This document shows, piece after piece, positions 32,945 to 46,199 of a stretch of 64,000 nucleotides of DNA. The notes below the pieces were generated by a model. The model had not been told where the DNA came from and did not search any database. It saw only the letters and a program-made list of their open reading frames with translations. Origin of the DNA: Scortum barcoo (lineage: Eukaryota; Chordata; Actinopteri; Centrarchiformes; Terapontidae). Position 1 is the stretch's first letter, and the number at the start of each line of letters is the position of its first letter. The translations under genes and the position numbers were made by a program. The stretch lies in assembly GCA_023238725.1 (NCBI GenBank), contig CM041544.1:1127501-1191500 (forward strand). Reading direction: 5' to 3'.

Positions 32945-35900
32945 ATATCGCTCGTTTCAGAGCTCGTTTTATCGTTGTAGAGTGTACCGACTCCTTCAAG
33001 GGTTTGTTAGTCTGAGAGCATCCACACTTTTTCGTTTAATGAGCGCTGGCCTGACTAAACACAGTAACATTGTCGTTAGCGGGCGGCGGAGAAAGTGAAT
33101 AGTTGAAGTGACATTTGAATAAAGGAAGTACAGCCCGGTGAATGATGATGATGGCGAATTAACGAGAGCTTGGATTACACCGGGCATGTAGGTTTGTCGA
33201 TGAGCAGGGACACATTGAATCGCAGATCTTTTAAAAATAGGTTAATAGCCTACATGTTGCACTCTGATTATGTCACCGAAGTCACAAAGGCGCAGTATCC
33301 CTCTGACTATCTGAGCAGCTTGTTGTAGTCTGTGTGTCTCTGGAGTGTTCATCTTCATTTGCAGATGTTTGAGGTCAGCAGCTGAATGAAATAAAATCAT
33401 CTTTTGACTCGAAGGTTAAGTTGGTGGTCAGACCTTACGCGGTGAGCTGTTTGGTGTCACTGAGGTTGCCGTGGTTTCCTGTTATACTGGTATATTACTG
33501 TATGTTTCACTTTGATCAGACTGACATGAGGTCACCTCAGCTGTTAATGTCTGCAGTATATAGACAGTAAAGTATGTTTATGCCCTGTATATGTGTACTG
33601 CTCACTGTGCAGCACAGCTCTACTGCTGACTGGCCCACACACTGTCCTGTCTGACACCATCACACAGCCCAGGCTGTTCAGGCACTGAGGACATGGAGCT
33701 CATGTCTGCTGTATTTTTTCAGGTAAATTGGGACTACAAGAAACACAGAGAGAAACAGAGAGAAACGTTGTTTAAAGCTGATTCCAGTATTTTGGACCCA
33801 ACATTTGAAAAACTGCATTTAGGCCCTCATGTCAGAAGTAAAATGTTTACACAGATCTATAATTCATCAGTAATGTCCCAGGTTTTCCTGATATGTTTTT
33901 CTTTACAGGAAGCCAGTCCTAATTATTAGTAAAATGGAAACTAAGCCATTGCATTTTGCTGCTGAGATCAGGGACATATAGTGCAGCCAGCTGCTGACCA
34001 GCATGATGGAAGATCCAACAAGCGCAGCTTATAGAGAACAAATGGTTTTGTAATGTAACATATTTATCCCAGCCACTGGACAGTGTTCCAGTTCAATGAA
34101 GAAGCAAGTGTAGTTTATGCAGGGGTCTTTGTTCTGCTGTAGCCTCTGATTGACATCTCCCTCTTCAGTCAAGCAGCACCCTCTCTAGGCCATCACCAAG
34201 GCAACCAGGCACATCATCACAATGGAGGCTGGTTTACCCACCAGCCCAAATCCCACAGAAAAATATGTGGTGATCCTGTCATTACTAAGACACTGTTGCG
34301 ATTCTCCACATGTGTGCATCACAGATTATTTTGGCTTTTTATAAATGGGCTCAAGCAATGCGTTCAGTAGGTCTGAGCCTCATGCATATTATAAAGCTGC
34401 AACAGAGAAGAGGTACTCTGAGATACAAGACAATGACCTGGTTAACCCAAATGATCCATCTATATTGGAGAGGAGGCAGAAGCCTCAGGGGCTGATAAGG
34501 ACAGATACCACCAAAACTGACTAATAGAAACAGAACTATCTGCATGGAAAGAAGCCTCTAGAGGGAGAAAATATTTTGAATCCTTTGGCTGAAGTGACCC
34601 TTTACACATCCTAACACAACCATGAAGCGCAGCAGTGAGTTAACACTCTGTACAGAGGTGCCTGCATTTTGACTTTGACCTTTGGTATCTTCTGCAATAA
34701 AAGGTCATGGTCTGCTTGACTTGGTGTTGCTGACATCACACACTGTGTATTGATATTTAAATGTAGTTTCTCTTGTTGCCATGTGTGCAGTGTGTCAAAC
34801 TGCCTAGTACAGGTGTTAAGTAAAAGGGAGGAGAAACAACCAAGAGAAGAAAGCATACTGTGACGTGCTTTAAACTATCAGAGTTCATCCTTGCAGTAAA
34901 GTATAGTGTCAGTTGTGGTGTAGAGCCTCCTCCTGCTGCACCCCACTGCCTCCCTGTCTGTGTGTGTCAGGCCTGGCTGCTAGTATAGCACAAGGCAATG
35001 CTGGGGGTGAAAGGTTACTAAGAGGGTGCACAATGGGGAGAGAAAGAGGGGAGAACAGCGTAATGATGAATGGAATTAATGAATCACTACAATATTTATT
35101 GTTGTTTGTTGCCAAAACTCAAAAGAACAAACCTTTTTGCAACAATGTGGAAGTCAAATTCTGTCACTTTCCCCCAGCTCCTCCAATTGTATAATTTTCA
35201 TCAGCATAGTGATTCCTTTGACAACATGCAGGTTTAATAGCTTGAACAATGATGTGATGTGTCCACAGCTCTGACCATGCTGCACACCTGCTGGATGGAC
35301 AGTGTTCTTGCTCGTTGGTCTGGTGAGCACAGGCAGGTCTGAGCATGCAGTCTTAATGAGATTGGTCAGGTGAGGAGCGAGCATATCATTACGCTGCCTG
35401 AACCCAACTGGATGCTTATCAGACCTGCTGCTTGGTGATCCCACAACAATAGGCAGAGCCATTCCATTCTAAGCAACTGGAAGTGTGTATGTGTGTCTTA
35501 GATATGTGTATTTATCTTGAACAAATGTTTATTGTTGTAATGACCGTTTTAAAGCTATGATCTCCTCTTGTGTGTATTCCTAAATGTCCCTTGGATTTTA
35601 AAGTCTTTTTAAAGCTACACAATGATATATATTAACTGATACCATAAACAAACAATCTTGATATAAATCTTGTTTTTTTTCTCAACCAAAAAACATACTC
35701 AGCTGTACCTTTTACAGTGTACAAGCCAACCTGTCACTGCTGTCTGGTTGAAAAACTCTGTAATGGAGTCCAAGCGACCTCAAACCTAGTTTAGCATTTT
35801 GTACTGACATTCAGTGTTACTAACAAACCCTAACCCGACTTACACACCAATAAAAACATTTCTACAATGAGATAATACTGGCTCGTGCATCGGCCTGACC

Positions 35901-36590
35901 CATTTATACATGTAGCTCTACTTTTTTATCCTTTTTTAGCTCATAGTTGTATTTCTACAGCACATTTATTTTTTTGGTCCATTAACAGTATTGAAGCATT
36001 TAGTTATTTAGTTCATCATATTGTCATAATCGTTTATCAGAATTGTTGCCATGTAACTGTTTCAGCACTAACAGCTTTGGGTCTCTTGGTCTGTGTTTGG
36101 TCTCAGATGTGACAGTGGCATTGAGCTGGGTCAGGGTGTAAAGACACAGTTATGGGCCAGGCTTTAAGGTCTTAGTTTTAGGCCTGTGAAGAACTAGTCT
36201 TTAGAATAAGGTGATAATATGTCAGATGGTGTGTTTTCAGTGTGTTGCCTGCTGCCTGCAAGTGGCCACAAAAAGAATGAATACTCTTCCGATTTCATGA
36301 TTATAGCATATATTATGATTATTCTAATCACAAGTTTTGATTTTAGAGAAATTAGATAATCAAAAATGTTAAGAGGCTTCTTTTACATTTACTTCTCATG
36401 TTGTTTGTGAATGTGTCATTACACTGATCCTGTGTGCCTCAATTTATTGTTGAGAAGACACTGGACAAAAACATTTAGTTTATTAGGTTTCAGTGATTTT
36501 AAAAGAAAACACATCGAACCTTTCTTAGAAAAGAGAGGCTTGTTTTTTTACAACACTGAAGTTACTAAATTGTTTTGTTCCTTTAGTTGA
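32945..36590 (+). other. Presumed cep68 5' intron; no coding exon recognised
   Basis: No recognised gene. One small frame at 33693 ends in a CAG/GTAAAT donor-like site, but joining it to the next exon breaks the cep68 frame. A block at 35150-35465 of balanced composition is unassigned. Confidence 0.4.
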
Positions 36591-36618
36591 CAAGATCTTC
36601 CTACATTTCCTTTGTCCA

Positions 36619-39600
36619 ATGGAAGCCAAGGGATGGAGCCCTCAACGGAAGACACATCTGCCAGAGTTTAAACACAGCAGGAGATACCCCAGTTTGACTA
36701 CAAAAGACTATGAAAGAGGCAGAGGAGGACTACACAAAAATGTTACTATGGCACCCACCTCCAGGTATCTGACAGACAGACAGTATGTAACGAGAAAGCC
36801 TCTGTTCTCTGCAGAACAGCATACATCGATCTTAAAGAAGACACGTCCACAGAAGCACACAGAGAAGGTGAGGAGGACACAGAGTGAATGATGATATTTT
36901 TGAGGAAATGATGCTGCATGTTAATGAATTCTATCAACAAACCATTTCAGATGTGATGTGTTCTTTTATTGTTATGTGATGGTAATACTGCATGTTGGTC
37001 TCATGTCAAGTCAGACCAAATAATATTTTCACAACACTTCCAACACTGGTCAGGTCTGAACTGAGTGCCATCAACTGAGTGTAAAGACTCCAGCTGCAGA
37101 AGTTTAAACACACACTGAGATATTGAATGTGTATCATATTATACCAGCATAGCTGAAGGACATATACTAATGTATCATTAATTTTGAGGGTGGAAAAAAT
37201 ACTTAAAATACCATAATAATCATCTGTGATAGGAGGCTAAAATAATCTATTTATATTTTGAGAAAAAAAGTTTGAATTTCAATAAAATGTCAATATTACA
37301 AGAGGATAAAGTTGGAATTGTATAAGAAAAAGGTAATATTTAATAGTTAAGTAGTTATACTTTAAGAACAAAATGTTAACGCTATGATTACAATACATTT
37401 TTATGTTTAAGCATTGTAGTGCTTAAACAGCATCTGACTGTCCATAATATACTGTCTACTGTACTGTCACTGTTGTATTGATCGGACTGCTCTCATCTGT
37501 TGTGATTATTGGATGTTTTTTCACGCGCAATTATAACTTAATCTAATGAAACATTAACTATTTTCTTTGAATATTTCAACATCATTCTTGAAATCTTAAT
37601 CTTATTAATATGAAACACTCTCATTTTGAACTGTCCATGGCCACCGTCAGACATACAGTGGGGCAAAAAAGTAATTAGTCAGCCACCAATTGTGCAAGTT
37701 CTCCCACTTAAAAAGATGAGAGAGGTCTCCAATTTTCATCATAGGTATACCTCAACTATGAGAGACAAAATGAGGGAAAAAAATCCAGAAAATTACATTG
37801 TCTGATTTTTAAAGAATTTATTTGCAAATTATGGTGGAAAATAAGTATTTGGTCAATAACAAAAGTTCATCTCAATACTTTGTTATATACCCTTTGTTGG
37901 CAATGACAGGTTTTCTGTAAGTCTTCACAAGGTTTTCACACACTGTTGCTGGTATTTTGGCCCATTCCTCCATGCAGATCTCCTCTAGAGCAGTGATGTT
38001 TTGGGGCTGTCGCTGGGCAACACGGACTTTCAACTCCCTCCAAAGATTTTCTATGGGGTTGAGATCTGGAGACTGGCTAGGCCACTCCAGGACCTTGAAA
38101 TGCTTCTTACGAAGCCACTCCTTCATTGCCCGGGCGTGTGTGTTTGGGATCATTGTCATGCTGAAAGACCCAGCCACGTTTCATCTTCAATGCCCTTGCT
38201 GATGGAAGGAGGTTTTCACTCAAAATCTCACGATACATGGCCCCATTCATTCTTTCCTTTACACGGATCAGTCGTCCTGGTCCCTTTGCAGAAAAACAGC
38301 CCCAAAGCATGATGTTTCCACCCCCATGCTTCACAGTAGGTATGGTGTTCTTTGGATGCAACTCAGCATTCTTTCTCCTCCAAACACAACAAGTTGAGTT
38401 TTTACCAAAAAGTTCTATTTTGGTTTCATCTGACCATATGACATTCTCCCAAGTCCTCTTCTGGATCATCCAAATGCTCTCTAGCAAACTTCAGACGGGC
38501 CTGGACATGTACTGGCTTAAGCAGGGGGACACGTCTGGCACTGCAGGATTTGAGTCCCTGGCGGCGTAGTGTGTTACTGATGGTAGCCTTTGTTACTTTG
38601 GTCCCAGCTCTCTGCAGGTCATTCACTAGGTCCCCCCGTGTGGTTCTGGGATTTTTGCTCACCGTTCTCGTGATCATTTTGACCCCACATGGGGTGAGAT
38701 CTTGCGTGGAGCCCCAGATCGAGGGAGATTATCAGTGGTCTTGTATGTCTTCCATTTTCTAATAATTGCTCCCACAGTTGATTTCTTCACACCAAGCTGC
38801 TTACCTATTGCAGATTCAGTCTTCCCAGCCTGGTGCAGGTCTACAAGTTTTGTTTCTGGTGTCCTTTGACAGCTCTTTGGTCTTGGCCATAGTGGAGTTT
38901 GGAGTCTGACTGTTTGAGGTTGTGGACAGGTGTCTTTTATACTGATAACGAGTTCAAACAGGTGCCATTAATACAGGTAACGAGTGGAGGACAGAGGAGC
39001 CTCTTAAAGAAGAAGTTACAGGTCTGTGAGAGCCAGAAATCTTGCTTGTTTGTAGGTGACCAAGTACTTATTTTACCGAGGTCTCTCTGTCTCTCATAGT
39101 TGAAGTATACCTATGATGAAAATTACAGGCCTCTCTTCATCTTTTTAAGTGGGAGAACTTGCACAATTGGTGGCTGACTAAATACTTTTTTGCCCCACTG
39201 TAAACCAGGCAGCAGAATCTAAAAAAAATTAGGATGTTCAAATTCAAATTTCAAAAATTTATTCAAATTTATTTATTTAGAGCCCAAAATCACAAACATT
39301 GTTTGCCTCGGAGGGCTTTACAATCTGTACAGTTGTGACACCCTCTGTCCTTAGACCCTCGAACCGAGTCAGGAAAAACTTCAAAAAACCCTTTATGGGA
39401 AAAAGAAGAAACCTGAGGAAGAGCCACAGATGAGGGATCCCTCTCCCTGGGACGGACAGACGTGCAATAGATGCCACATGTACAGAGAACATCATCATCA
39501 ATCATATAGGGAATTATACATGCTGAGTTCATGGGTTTAGTCCACGTATGAGGTATCACAAGGTAATGGAAATGAGTCCGTGAGTCCAGGTGCATCCCTA

Positions 39601-42600
39601 GATGTCCTCATATGGAGCTCTGGCCACTCGACCTTCTCTCCACAACACAGACACAGATCATGTCCCCACCAGGCCAGTGAACCTCAGACAGATGGACCAC
39701 AACCAGAATCAGTGAGGAACCTGCAAGACTGGAGAGAACAAAGAGGACCAGGGCTCCGGCAGTAACATGCACTTTACAGGACATAAGAGTATTCACATTA
39801 ACCACTTTAACTACTTTGAACCAGTTTAACCACTTTAGCCACTTTTACCAGTTTATAAGGTGACTCCAGTTTGCACTACTACCATAATAAGAGTAGAGGA
39901 AGCTTCCAGTGGGGTGGCTGTAAGAGGAGCCAGCGAGTGTCCCTCACATTATAGATTCTTCACCTTTAAAGTCCATCAGTGATGCAGCTTGTGAGAGAAG
40001 TGAGACCTCCTTTTTCACATCATTACACTTACAGAACTCAGAGCTGTTCTGGAGCAGTGGCAGCACTCCCTCTGTGGAGCAGATACTACATATCATGCCA
40101 GCACTGCAACTCTCACTGTAGAATGAATGTATGAATGCCAAGACAACATTTGTGTAGCAGACAGTTGAAGTCGGAAATGTTACAGTATTCTTAATTTAAT
40201 TATTAAATCAGTTTCCTGCCTTTTAGGACAAACAGTTCGGTGTTAGCAGAAGAGAAGAAAAGCAACACACTGACATAAACTTCTTGACCAGAGCAAAAGA
40301 GGAGCTGATCCCAGAGAGCTTCAGCCTCTCACAAAGTGACATCTCCCCTCCCTCAGTCTCAAGAGAAGACCTCGGCTCACCCTTGGGTATCTCAGAGCTC
40401 AGGGCCAGGCTGTCCCATGAAGAACCCACTTTTGAATCACCTTTCCCTGGCAACAGATCAGATCAGCGGAGCATCTCCAGCTCCATACTGGAGGTCCAGA
40501 GACTAAATCTTCCTCTTAGGCCACGGCTAACTTCCAATGTCATGTACCCTACCTACACCCCTCGCTCAGAATTCTCCAGGCCAGGCCTCACTCTGCTCAG
40601 GCTGGGGGAGACGGAGGAGACGGGTGTTTGTCAGACCAAACTATGCTCTTCTGGAGGACACTCAAAAGGACACCCAATGTCTCCCTATCAGGCAAACTAC
40701 TGGGCCTGTGCCATCCCTAAAGCTTTGCCTCCATCTCCAGACAGACAGTCTGCAGGATGGGATCCAAACAGGGAGTACCAGGCCCTGCTGGACTACACCT
40801 ACCCCCTGACAGCTGGACAGGTGGTCAGTGGGTGGGACAGCCCTGAGCTCCAGGGAGACGCTCTCTGCCAAACAGACCCCAACCTGCAGGACTCAGGGAT
40901 TGAACTGGACCATCTTTGTAGTTCCACCAGCCTGTCAGGGTTGGGCAATACTGTAAGTAGCACAGGGCAGACCAGAGAAAGAAGCACTCTTAGTGTGGGC
41001 CATATGTCACCTGAGCTGCAGGGGTTCACCAAATCCTCATATGGTCTCCCCTCCAGTACTCCTCTCTCCCAAACTGACCCTGTGGATTTGTCCTTGGACA
41101 GTCTGGACTACAGTAGGAACAGACATGGAATGAATTGTCACAAAAGTGATAGTCACCATCATTGGCACCATGCATTGTCCACCTCCACCACCAGTGCTTT
41201 TATCCGCTCCACCAGTGTTCTTCCACAGTCCAGGTGTGTCTGTGGAGACCTAGATGAAGAGTTCTGCCATCTCCCAGAGCAGATAGAGGAGCTGCAGCTG
41301 CTGTCCAGACAGGTCAGTGCTGTAGACACACATAGACTTTTATTCAGTGACCACACTGGTGCTTTTGCATGTTGAAACCTGTGCACTACAAGTCACTCAA
41401 ACTTTGCATTATTATTGATAATTATGTAAAGAAATTAAAAGTTAAATTTCATTTTGGTTGAAAATTCACCTTCTGATACTTTAAAAACTGGTTGAAGTAG
41501 CTGTTTCCTGTTTGTCCTTGATTCAATGTCCTCCTCCTGGTAAAATGGAGCTGCAGTTTTTGTTATCCTGTTGGAAACTGAGGTGGGCAGGTCGTCCAGT
41601 TTATTATCCAACACCTGGATGCCCAACACCAACAGGATGCTTGGCAGAGAACATCCATGTGGTCGGACTGTAACTAGTGTTTAATCACTCCATGTTTACC
41701 TCCGTATTTTCTCCCATGTTGAGATGGATACATAGATGGAGGCACTCTTGCTTATATATGTAATCGGGGTAGTAGCTGGTATTTGTCCCCTCCACTTTTC
41801 CCTCAATGATTATTCATTTGAAAACGTCGACCAGCCAGGCAGCAGAGAGCAGGAGAAGCAGACAAAGCTGTGGGTTGACCATTTCCCAAGGAGACTGAGG
41901 AGACTGGAGAGTTCTGTGCCTTCTTCTCCAGGCAGCAGCAGTCTCTGCTATTGATTCTAACACAACAGTGGACTGGTTATAGTGCGACAGAGTTTTGAAA
42001 TAGTATTTTGTCCCTGTGTACAGGTGAGGGAGGTGACAGCCCAGTTGAGCCAACCTGTCACAGCCAGCTGGGAGTCTCTGGGACCAGGCACTACTTCCAT
42101 CCCCTCCTCCATCACCCTGCCTGAGAAAGAGGAGGCTGAAGTCAAAGAGTCGGAGCGCGACAACCAAGACACTGATGAAGGAAAGGATGAGAGAGGCAGA
42201 GAGGAGAGGAGTGCTGCTCAAATAGGTATTTACTCCATAAATATTAAATAGATGTTTGGATATTTGGCCTGTATGCTCTTTGAGGGTCGACTCACCCAAA
42301 TTACAGCAGATCATATTTTCTCACCTCATCTTCACTGGTATCTCTCCATACAGATAGTTTTGGTATGAGTTGTCCAGGTTTGGAGAAATTGTTCTGAGAT
42401 TTCTGCCTTCACCCCAACACAATGGGGGCAAATGGACCTTAGTTTGTGATGCTTATAGCACTGAACACTTACATCATAAAAATTCTCAATCTCCTGTCCA
42501 TCAGCAGCTGATCACAGGGACTCTGAGACAGTGAAGACGAGTTCTGGAGCTTGGGTGGAGACTGTTGGAGGAGGAATGAGTCCGTCCAGTCTCAGAGAGG

Positions 42601-45600
42601 TGGAGGCCTTGGTGGAGCAGCTGTGTGGCTTCACCCTGCCTGGTAGCCAGAGGAGCAGCCAGAAGAACCAGGAGAGAAGTGACTCTTTGATGCAGCACAT
42701 CCAGGTAGAGACACGATCTGAGGTGCCATACAACAGTGTGACTGTAAGCCATAGTGCAAGATGATACACACTGATTTCAGAGTGTTATACAGTGTTTTGA
42801 CTGAAAGCTTAAAATGTGCAGGGTTTTATTTTCTGTGCATTTTGTGATGTCAGCCATGAATGTTGTGTGTGTATTAGGTCTTCTGTTCACACCTGGAGCA
42901 GCTCATACAGCAGCTCTATACAATGTCAGAGAGGATGGAGCAGCTGGCTGCACCCACTGTGGACTTAGACAGTGTGAAGTCGTCTCTGGCTGAGTATCAG
43001 GTGAGGCCTGAGCCTTAGACCCTGTTATACTCAAGAATGAATGCAGACAGCAGAAGCACACTTGTGTAACAATTTATGTTTTGACTGGGATTAAAATGTG
43101 ATAGTGGTGATAAATTTGTATCAAAGTTTTAACTTCAGCTACTGGAAATAATTGGTATTAACATTAAATACTGAATTGAACCTAAATTGAATTTGCCTTA
43201 GGGCACCACCAGGAAAAATGAATTGAGTCTCCATACACACAAAACCACGTGATCAAGTTCTTTACAAATGAAATATTTATTAAACTACTAAACTACACAC
43301 ATAGAACTAACAACTACTAGACAAACAAATAAATGCAACAATAAATATACTAAGTACAATAATGAAATATTAATGAATGAATGAAAAGCATTTTATTCAA
43401 GGTGACACAAAGAAAGACTATTCCATGGTATAGTATCACTACTATTATAGGTTTATTAAATTGTGGTATTAGCATAGAAAGACAGGAGATCAGTGAATGG
43501 ATAAAGTTTAAGATTGAAAAGTAAAATCACTTTAATATACTGTTCAGCGGCTGAGGGAATATACTATTTTACAGAATATTTTATTTATTTATATTCATAC
43601 ATATACTATATATATTGTACTCACTAAGTTGATAGACCTATGTGCCAACACAAAGTTTACTGTAGCGGCCCTCCAGTACAGGCAGTGCAGCTCAGGGATA
43701 CAGATCAGCCCCACATGCTCACCCAGCCAGGATGGGCAATAGTCAGAGATTTCAGGAGTTCTCAGAAAGGCCAAGACCAGCAGACAAGAGTGAGAAGGTC
43801 AATAGATTCATTTCTTTTATGGTCTTCCTCACCGTGGTGCAAAACTTCATCCCTCTAATTCCAATCGAGTCATTTTAAGTATTTTCCTTATTCTTAGTTT
43901 CCTTTCTAAGGAATTACTGAAGTTTATGAAATGTTTAATAATTCCCTACTTTGGCCTCCTCAGCTGCTGACAGCAGACAGCACTACCTCAGGTGTAAGTG
44001 TTAGAAAAGCAATCATATATAACATCTTTTCCTCACATATACTGTATGTAGATCTACAGAAAATGGATAAAAAAATACAGTACTTCTGTTAGGGTTGGGT
44101 AATAACAATAAATGTAATTTCAGTTGTAAAAAAGTCCAACCTTCTAAATTTTGTCCAGATGTATGTATTTTATTATTTATTTAGAACATCCCCTCCCAAA
44201 ATCATCCCTGCAACCTCCAGCCTGTCACAGTCTCTCACCAGCAGAGTGCAGTGCTGTTTGTTTGAACATGCAGTCGGTCAGTTTAAGTTCAGGGTTCAGT
44301 GTGTTTTATTACATTGTTCATTTAACATGATGTAATCTATGTATAGTCAGGTTAAAGTGAATTTTCTTTTATACAGAGGGTTCTTCAGAGTTTAGAGTGC
44401 TGCAACAGGAAAAGGAAGAGAGTTTCTAACCCTAACCCTCGATTTAGTGAGGGTTATAAATGAGCCAGTTGTCCTCCTTTTCCTTCAGAGCTGTCTGATT
44501 CCTGGTGGGGTCATGTTTTATGACCAGAGTGAACTGGACTTTTGTTGGGATTTCATGTTGAGTTTTTGCTGAACCACTGTTACTGAGAGAGTGCCCTGTA
44601 GAAAACAACTTAAGAGAAGATTCATTAACCTATCAATAACACATGTAGATTGTTCATTCTCAGGTTCATCAACTCATCACGCTACATGTGCTTGTGTTTC
44701 TACTACACTGGGTGTCTGAAGAGGTGACACACTTTCGTGAGTGTGAAGATGTGGGTTTGATGAGAGAAATTAGGCTCATTTCTATTTGCCAGTAATGCTG
44801 TTTCAGTTGGTTCTAATAATTCACTCTTACACTAAAACATAGGCTGCAGGCTGCCTGTCATCTGAGATGAACCTTGCAGTGAAGTATGTCTACAGTATCT
44901 GCCATTTGTTCTCTTTTGGTCAGCGTTCTGAACTCTAGGTTCATGGACTCTGCTGTACAATGGAGAAACACGAAGTATTCCCATTTTTCAATCTGTTATC
45001 CAGAATGAATGAAATCATTGAATAAACAGATGATACACAGACCTGGGATTTATTTTTGTTGTATGACAACACTGCAGTCACATGCAGCCAATCATAGCCA
45101 GCCCTCAAACAAAACCTCATATTTAAAATTCAAGTGATATTGAGTGACAGGGGAACACTTTGAGTCACACATGTGAATATAAAGCATGAATACTGATGAC
45201 CATGCACTAACAATGATATAAAAAAGAGAAATGCAGTAATTGTGGAACCAGAGAATGTCTTGTTGACTGAATTGTTAACTGTCAGTTGACTAATTGATGA
45301 ATTGATTAGTTAACCAAGTTTAAAGTGGTTATAACCATCTGAATTTGTAAGCACTTTAAATCACTAAGCAGGGAAAATAATGAATGTCCACAAGAGTTCA
45401 CAAATAAACACTCAACCAGCAAGTAAGAAAGATTGTGCAGTACACAACTGTCAAATCTTACAGACTAACCGCCCTCCGAACTTCAGGTACTTTCCTTGCT
45501 TTATTCACAGAATGAATTTAACACCCACCACAAGAAAAGACAATCAAGGAGTCAGGTTCAAGACTGTTGGGGCTTTGAACAAAAGTCTGAAATGATATCA

Positions 45601-46196
45601 GCAGTTCTGAATAAACACTACTCAATTAATGGATGTATTTTACATCATAATAAAGTTTATTTGTTAATTTCTTTGTGAAACATCATATTTGACCTTTTAC
45701 AAGTCTGTGCACTGCCTGGTGCTTTTGGGTCAAGTGTCGCGTTCATTTCTGTGGGAAATATGCCCTTATAAAGCGCGTCATTCCTCATTTTATGCACGTT
45801 CTGTAAGGCGCTTTCCTTTCTTTCAGAGTTTTCAGAGAGAAGTGAGCAGCCACCAGCCCCTGACTTCCTGTGTTCTGCACACCGGACAGCTTCTCCTTAA
45901 GTGCATCAACACCACGTCTCCACGTCAGTCTGTAATATCCAGCATTATAAACAAAAACTTCCTCATGCATCTCATCAGTTCACATTTTAGTCTTTTTGCA
46001 TTATGTCTCCTTGTTTTCAGATTTAAGAGACGCCCTGCTGTTGATTGAGAGGCAGTCTGGAGTTCTGGAGACCCACACTCAACGCTTTTTCTCCTCCATC
46101 CTTTCTGCCATGGACAGCCTGACCCAGCCCAGTGCAGTCCAGCAGGGCAGAGAAGAGGACCAGGGCCTTGTGGGAGTTCAGGGGTCCACTTTGTAA
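36619..46196 (+). CDS. cep68: Centrosomal protein of 68 kDa
   Basis: Centrosome linker component that, with rootletin and C-NAP1, holds the two centrosomes together in interphase; it also binds CEP215 and is removed in mitosis through PLK1 and SCF-betaTrCP. Coding exons: 36619-36867, 40227-41312, 42024-42225, 42508-42704 (or from 42505), 42878-43000, 45827-45923, 46021-46196. The spliced product is about 709 aa (human 757). Seen: the signature YWAC at about 241-244 with LPPSPDRQ just after it, LDYTYPL at about 271-277, a DSGIELD motif at about 305-311 matching the human betaTrCP degron region, and a C-terminal helical, spectrin-like region (about 579-709). The large exon 2 is typical. The start is the first ATG after an acceptor-like CTTTAG; a noncoding upstream exon is expected. 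rab1a follows 3 kb downstream, the same neighbour as on human 2p14. Intron 1 carries a Tc1-like element. Confidence 0.93.
37656..39200 (-). mobile_element. Tc1/mariner-type transposon, complete ends, dead transposase
   Basis: 1,545 bp bounded by TA target duplications (37654-37655 and 39201-39202). Terminal inverted repeats of about 110 bp (37656-37765 and 39091-39200) begin CAGTGGGGCAAAAAAGTA; over the outer 32 bp they differ at one position. The transposase gene lies on the minus strand, opposite to cep68, whose first coding intron contains the element. The near-identical ends show that the insertion is not ancient. It belongs to a Tc1-like family widespread in fish; the family name is not assigned. 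Confidence 0.95.
37872..38890 (-). pseudogene. Tc1-type transposase pseudogene (DDE)
   Basis: Minus-strand frame from an ATG at 38890 to a stop at 37872. All parts of a roughly 340-aa Tc1 transposase are present but in shifted frames. The N-terminal paired-like DNA-binding part starts MAKTKELSKDTRNK, and then a one-base insertion breaks it. Further small insertions near 38690 and 38450 and a shift near 38135 break the rest. The catalytic triad is still visible in pieces: WSDET (Asp codon about 38428-38430), HDNDP (about 38150) and LNPIEN (Glu codon about 38049-38051), spaced as DD34E. At least four frameshifts make it inactive; the element could only move if supplied in trans. Confidence 0.92.
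39225..39560 (+). repeat. Teleost interspersed repeat (unclassified)
   Basis: Directly after the Tc1 element. I recognise the phrases of a high-copy percomorph repeat: TTTATTTAGAGCCCAAAATC, GGGCTTTACAATCTGTAC, CACCCTCTGTCCTTAGACCC, GGGATCCCTCTCCCTGGGAC and GACAGACGTGCAATAGATG, in the expected order. Noncoding; class unknown to me. Confidence 0.6.
42275..42480 (+). repeat. Teleost interspersed repeat in cep68 intron 3
   Basis: GACTCACCCAAATTACA, CAGATAGTTTTGG, GAGATTTCTGCCTTCACC and CAATGGGGGCAAATGGACC follow the order of a common fish intronic repeat. It ends just before the exon 4 acceptor. Confidence 0.5.
43005..45820 (+). other. cep68 intron 5, no gene recognised
   Basis: 2.8-kb intron. 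AT-rich with TAA/AAT-rich patches at 43260-43620; no named repeat, nested gene or coding-like frame. Confidence 0.55.
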
Positions 46197-46199
46197 ATG

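Noticed and set aside
33693..33722. Possible upstream coding exon of cep68 (MELMSAVFFQ with a donor-like site)
   Set aside because: Splicing to the acceptor before 36619 puts the next exon in the wrong frame, and no family similarity is seen.
37957..38569. Plus-strand frames across the Tc1 element
   Set aside because: These are shadows of the minus-strand transposase remnant.
44427..44440. Telomere-like CTAACCCTAACCC
   Set aside because: Only two units; similar short matches occur near 20870 and 35828 and are expected by chance.
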